Positions 62,501-64,000 of a stretch of 64,000 nt of DNA are shown piece by piece. Position numbers and translations under genes: made by a program. Under the pieces are notes generated by a model, which was not told the origin of the DNA, ran no database searches, and was given only the letters and a program-made list of their open reading frames with translations. This stretch comes from Lingula anatina (lineage: Eukaryota; Brachiopoda; Lingulata; Lingulida; Lingulidae), in assembly GCF_001039355.2 (NCBI RefSeq), contig NW_019773589.1:1-64000 (forward strand). The letters run 5' to 3'. The first letter of the stretch is position 1. Each line of letters begins with the position of its first letter.

Positions 62501-64000
62501 TGTCTTTGTAGCAATATTCGATTGTCGAATCTTTTCTCTACAGATGATTCAATACAGTGGAAACAGTATACCTTTCATTTATAACAAAATGTGCGTTATT
62601 ATTGGTAATTAATTCTGTAGATCGTTAAATTTGTGCTCAGCTGTGCTCAAAAGCAATATGTGCCCTGGCTTTTATATGATATGTCGATTGTATTAGCTTA
62701 AAAAATTGAACTTAACCGTTGGACCTGTTATAAGAACATTATGCAAGCTGATGCAATGTAATTCACTACTGAAGTATTGATTCAGCAAGATATGACCCTG
62801 AGGAGGGATATGAGACCATATGTCATGATAGTACACACGTCTGACTTTCGTGACCCCAGACAAAACAGACCCAATGGAATAAGCGCATGCGCGTTAGATG
62901 TGGAATTTCCAGGTTTCGATGAATCAGCAATTCATTTGATCAAAACAGAAAGTGGCTGTAAAATTTTTGTTATTTACCTCGACATCCTTCGGTTGCTTTT
63001 CAAGCTGATCCAAAATCTTTAAAGGTATGTGTAAAAGTTTGCGACTTTACGAATCTTCAGTGGTGTATACAAGCACTGTACAAGCATGCACTTGCTAAAA
63101 ATCTGGTATGTTTTTTACATTGTGATTTAATTACAGAGAAAAACTACGGTGGCCTATGCATGAAGTTTAGCTAACCCTTTAGAGTAATAGTGTGCGTGTT
63201 GAAAATATTAGTGTCTGTTGCAAATAAGTGTAACAAATACCAAACTTACATGTACATGTAAATGTTTGTGTGCGTCTTTATAGAATCTGATACACTGATC
63301 AGCCCTGATTACCGGTATATTTGAACGTGACAAGAATTTATATAAGATGAAGAACTCTGTATACTAAATCGACCCCTCCCCCCAAAAATAAAACGAAAAT
63401 GGCAATAATGAAAATTTAGTGACGACAACAAGTTAATAGGGCCTATATAGGAAACCCTAGTAAATGCACACAGCGCCTGTATATAAGATGGGCTTGACAT
63501 TAGGATCTCGTATATGAAAAAATATTTTTAGATACTTTATTTTTATTTATTTTTAGATATTTAGGTATTTTTAGATACTTAGTGATTGTTGTAAAGTGTT
63601 TCTTTGCTCTTTGCCAAGTAGGCGTAACACGTACTGAAACGTACTTTTAAAGCCCTCTTAAGTAAAAAAGCATTTCTATGGTGCATATGCATGTGCATGT
63701 ACCTTCAGGGTACTAGTACATGTCAACTTACAAGTACCGGTCTTTATGAGAGCAATTATTGTAAAGTGTTTCCTTGCAAAGAAAGCTTAATGCGTACTGG
63801 TACGTACTTAAGCAAATAAGCATTAAGTAATTAAGCATTTTATGGTGCATATACTGTACATTTAAACTTACAAACACAAACATCTACATGTACACACCCC
63901 ACCCCCGATTTATTGTAGAGTGTTTTTTTTACATATTACCAGTACAATGTACCAGTACCCCTATCTTTTTATTGTATGTATATTTCGGTTATCTGTAAGA
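59586..64000. other. Right-hand spacer, no gene recognised
   Basis: AT-rich sequence. It includes AAGGTCAA-type runs at about 60020-60135, a (GGCGAC)n run at about 60776-60803, a G-rich tract at about 62277-62302, and poly-pyrimidine stretches. An 81-codon open frame at 62777-63022 has a donor-like CAGGTTTC but no partner exon or recognised domain. Confidence 0.5.
60734..60832. repeat. Dispersed repeat, copy 2, with (GGCGAC)n expansion
   Basis: Same AATGGTTTTCCACTTA core as 47683-47757. Here the GCACG block is followed by tandem GGCGAC units, then GGCAATATGTACAGACAC. The short tandem units differ from copy 1. Confidence 0.55.

Noticed and set aside
62777-63022. 81-codon plus-strand open frame with donor-like site
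   Set aside because: No partner exon or family resemblance found.

Overview
The window is eukaryotic nuclear DNA. It has GT-AG introns, long AT-rich spacers, simple repeats and several degraded transposons. The gene content (a chitin-active AA15 LPMO fused to a GH18 chitinase, a proteinase K-like subtilase, an RNF213-like giant protein) and the frequent TACATGTA-type motifs suggest a marine invertebrate. A lophotrochozoan such as a mollusc or brachiopod seems likeliest, but the sequence alone does not fix the taxon.

Three real multi-exon genes can be built with matching intron phases. (1) Minus strand, 232-5861: the 5' part (9 exons) of a secreted subtilisin-family protease with a lysine-rich prodomain. 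Its catalytic Asp and His are inside the window, and the Ser half lies beyond the left edge. (2) Plus strand, 9106-20837: a 13-exon gene for a secreted AA15 LPMO - GH18 chitinase - two CBM14-like domain protein of about 882 residues. A 1,414-bp block carrying two of its exons occurs twice, separated by a single N, which is almost certainly an assembly false duplication. (3) Minus strand, 27669-55545: an RNF213-like AAA+ giant of about 4,975 residues in 6 coding exons, one of them a single 12.5-kb exon. It keeps the AAA Walker motifs. I see no RING finger, and its RZ-type zinc finger is altered.

Between the genes: 5.9-9.1 kb is featureless spacer. 20.8-27.7 kb is spacer with a minus-strand LINE 3' fragment (about 22.05-22.79 kb) and a 52-bp tandem repeat. 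The long second intron of the RNF213-like gene (44.2-52.9 kb) is a transposon trap. It holds a gag-protease relic, a 2.1-kb terminal-inverted-repeat (TIR) element packed with a GGTTGCAA/GCGACC motif, and a PIF/Harbinger element with a second TIR element nested in it. The first intron holds a 207-bp MITE. Upstream of the gene lies a frameshifted plus-strand LINE (56.5-59.6 kb). The last 4.4 kb is spacer with one dispersed repeat.

The chitinase-LPMO fusion would cut crystalline chitin oxidatively and hydrolytically in one chain. The RNF213-like protein is expected to be cytosolic and is not functionally linked to its neighbours by any evidence here.
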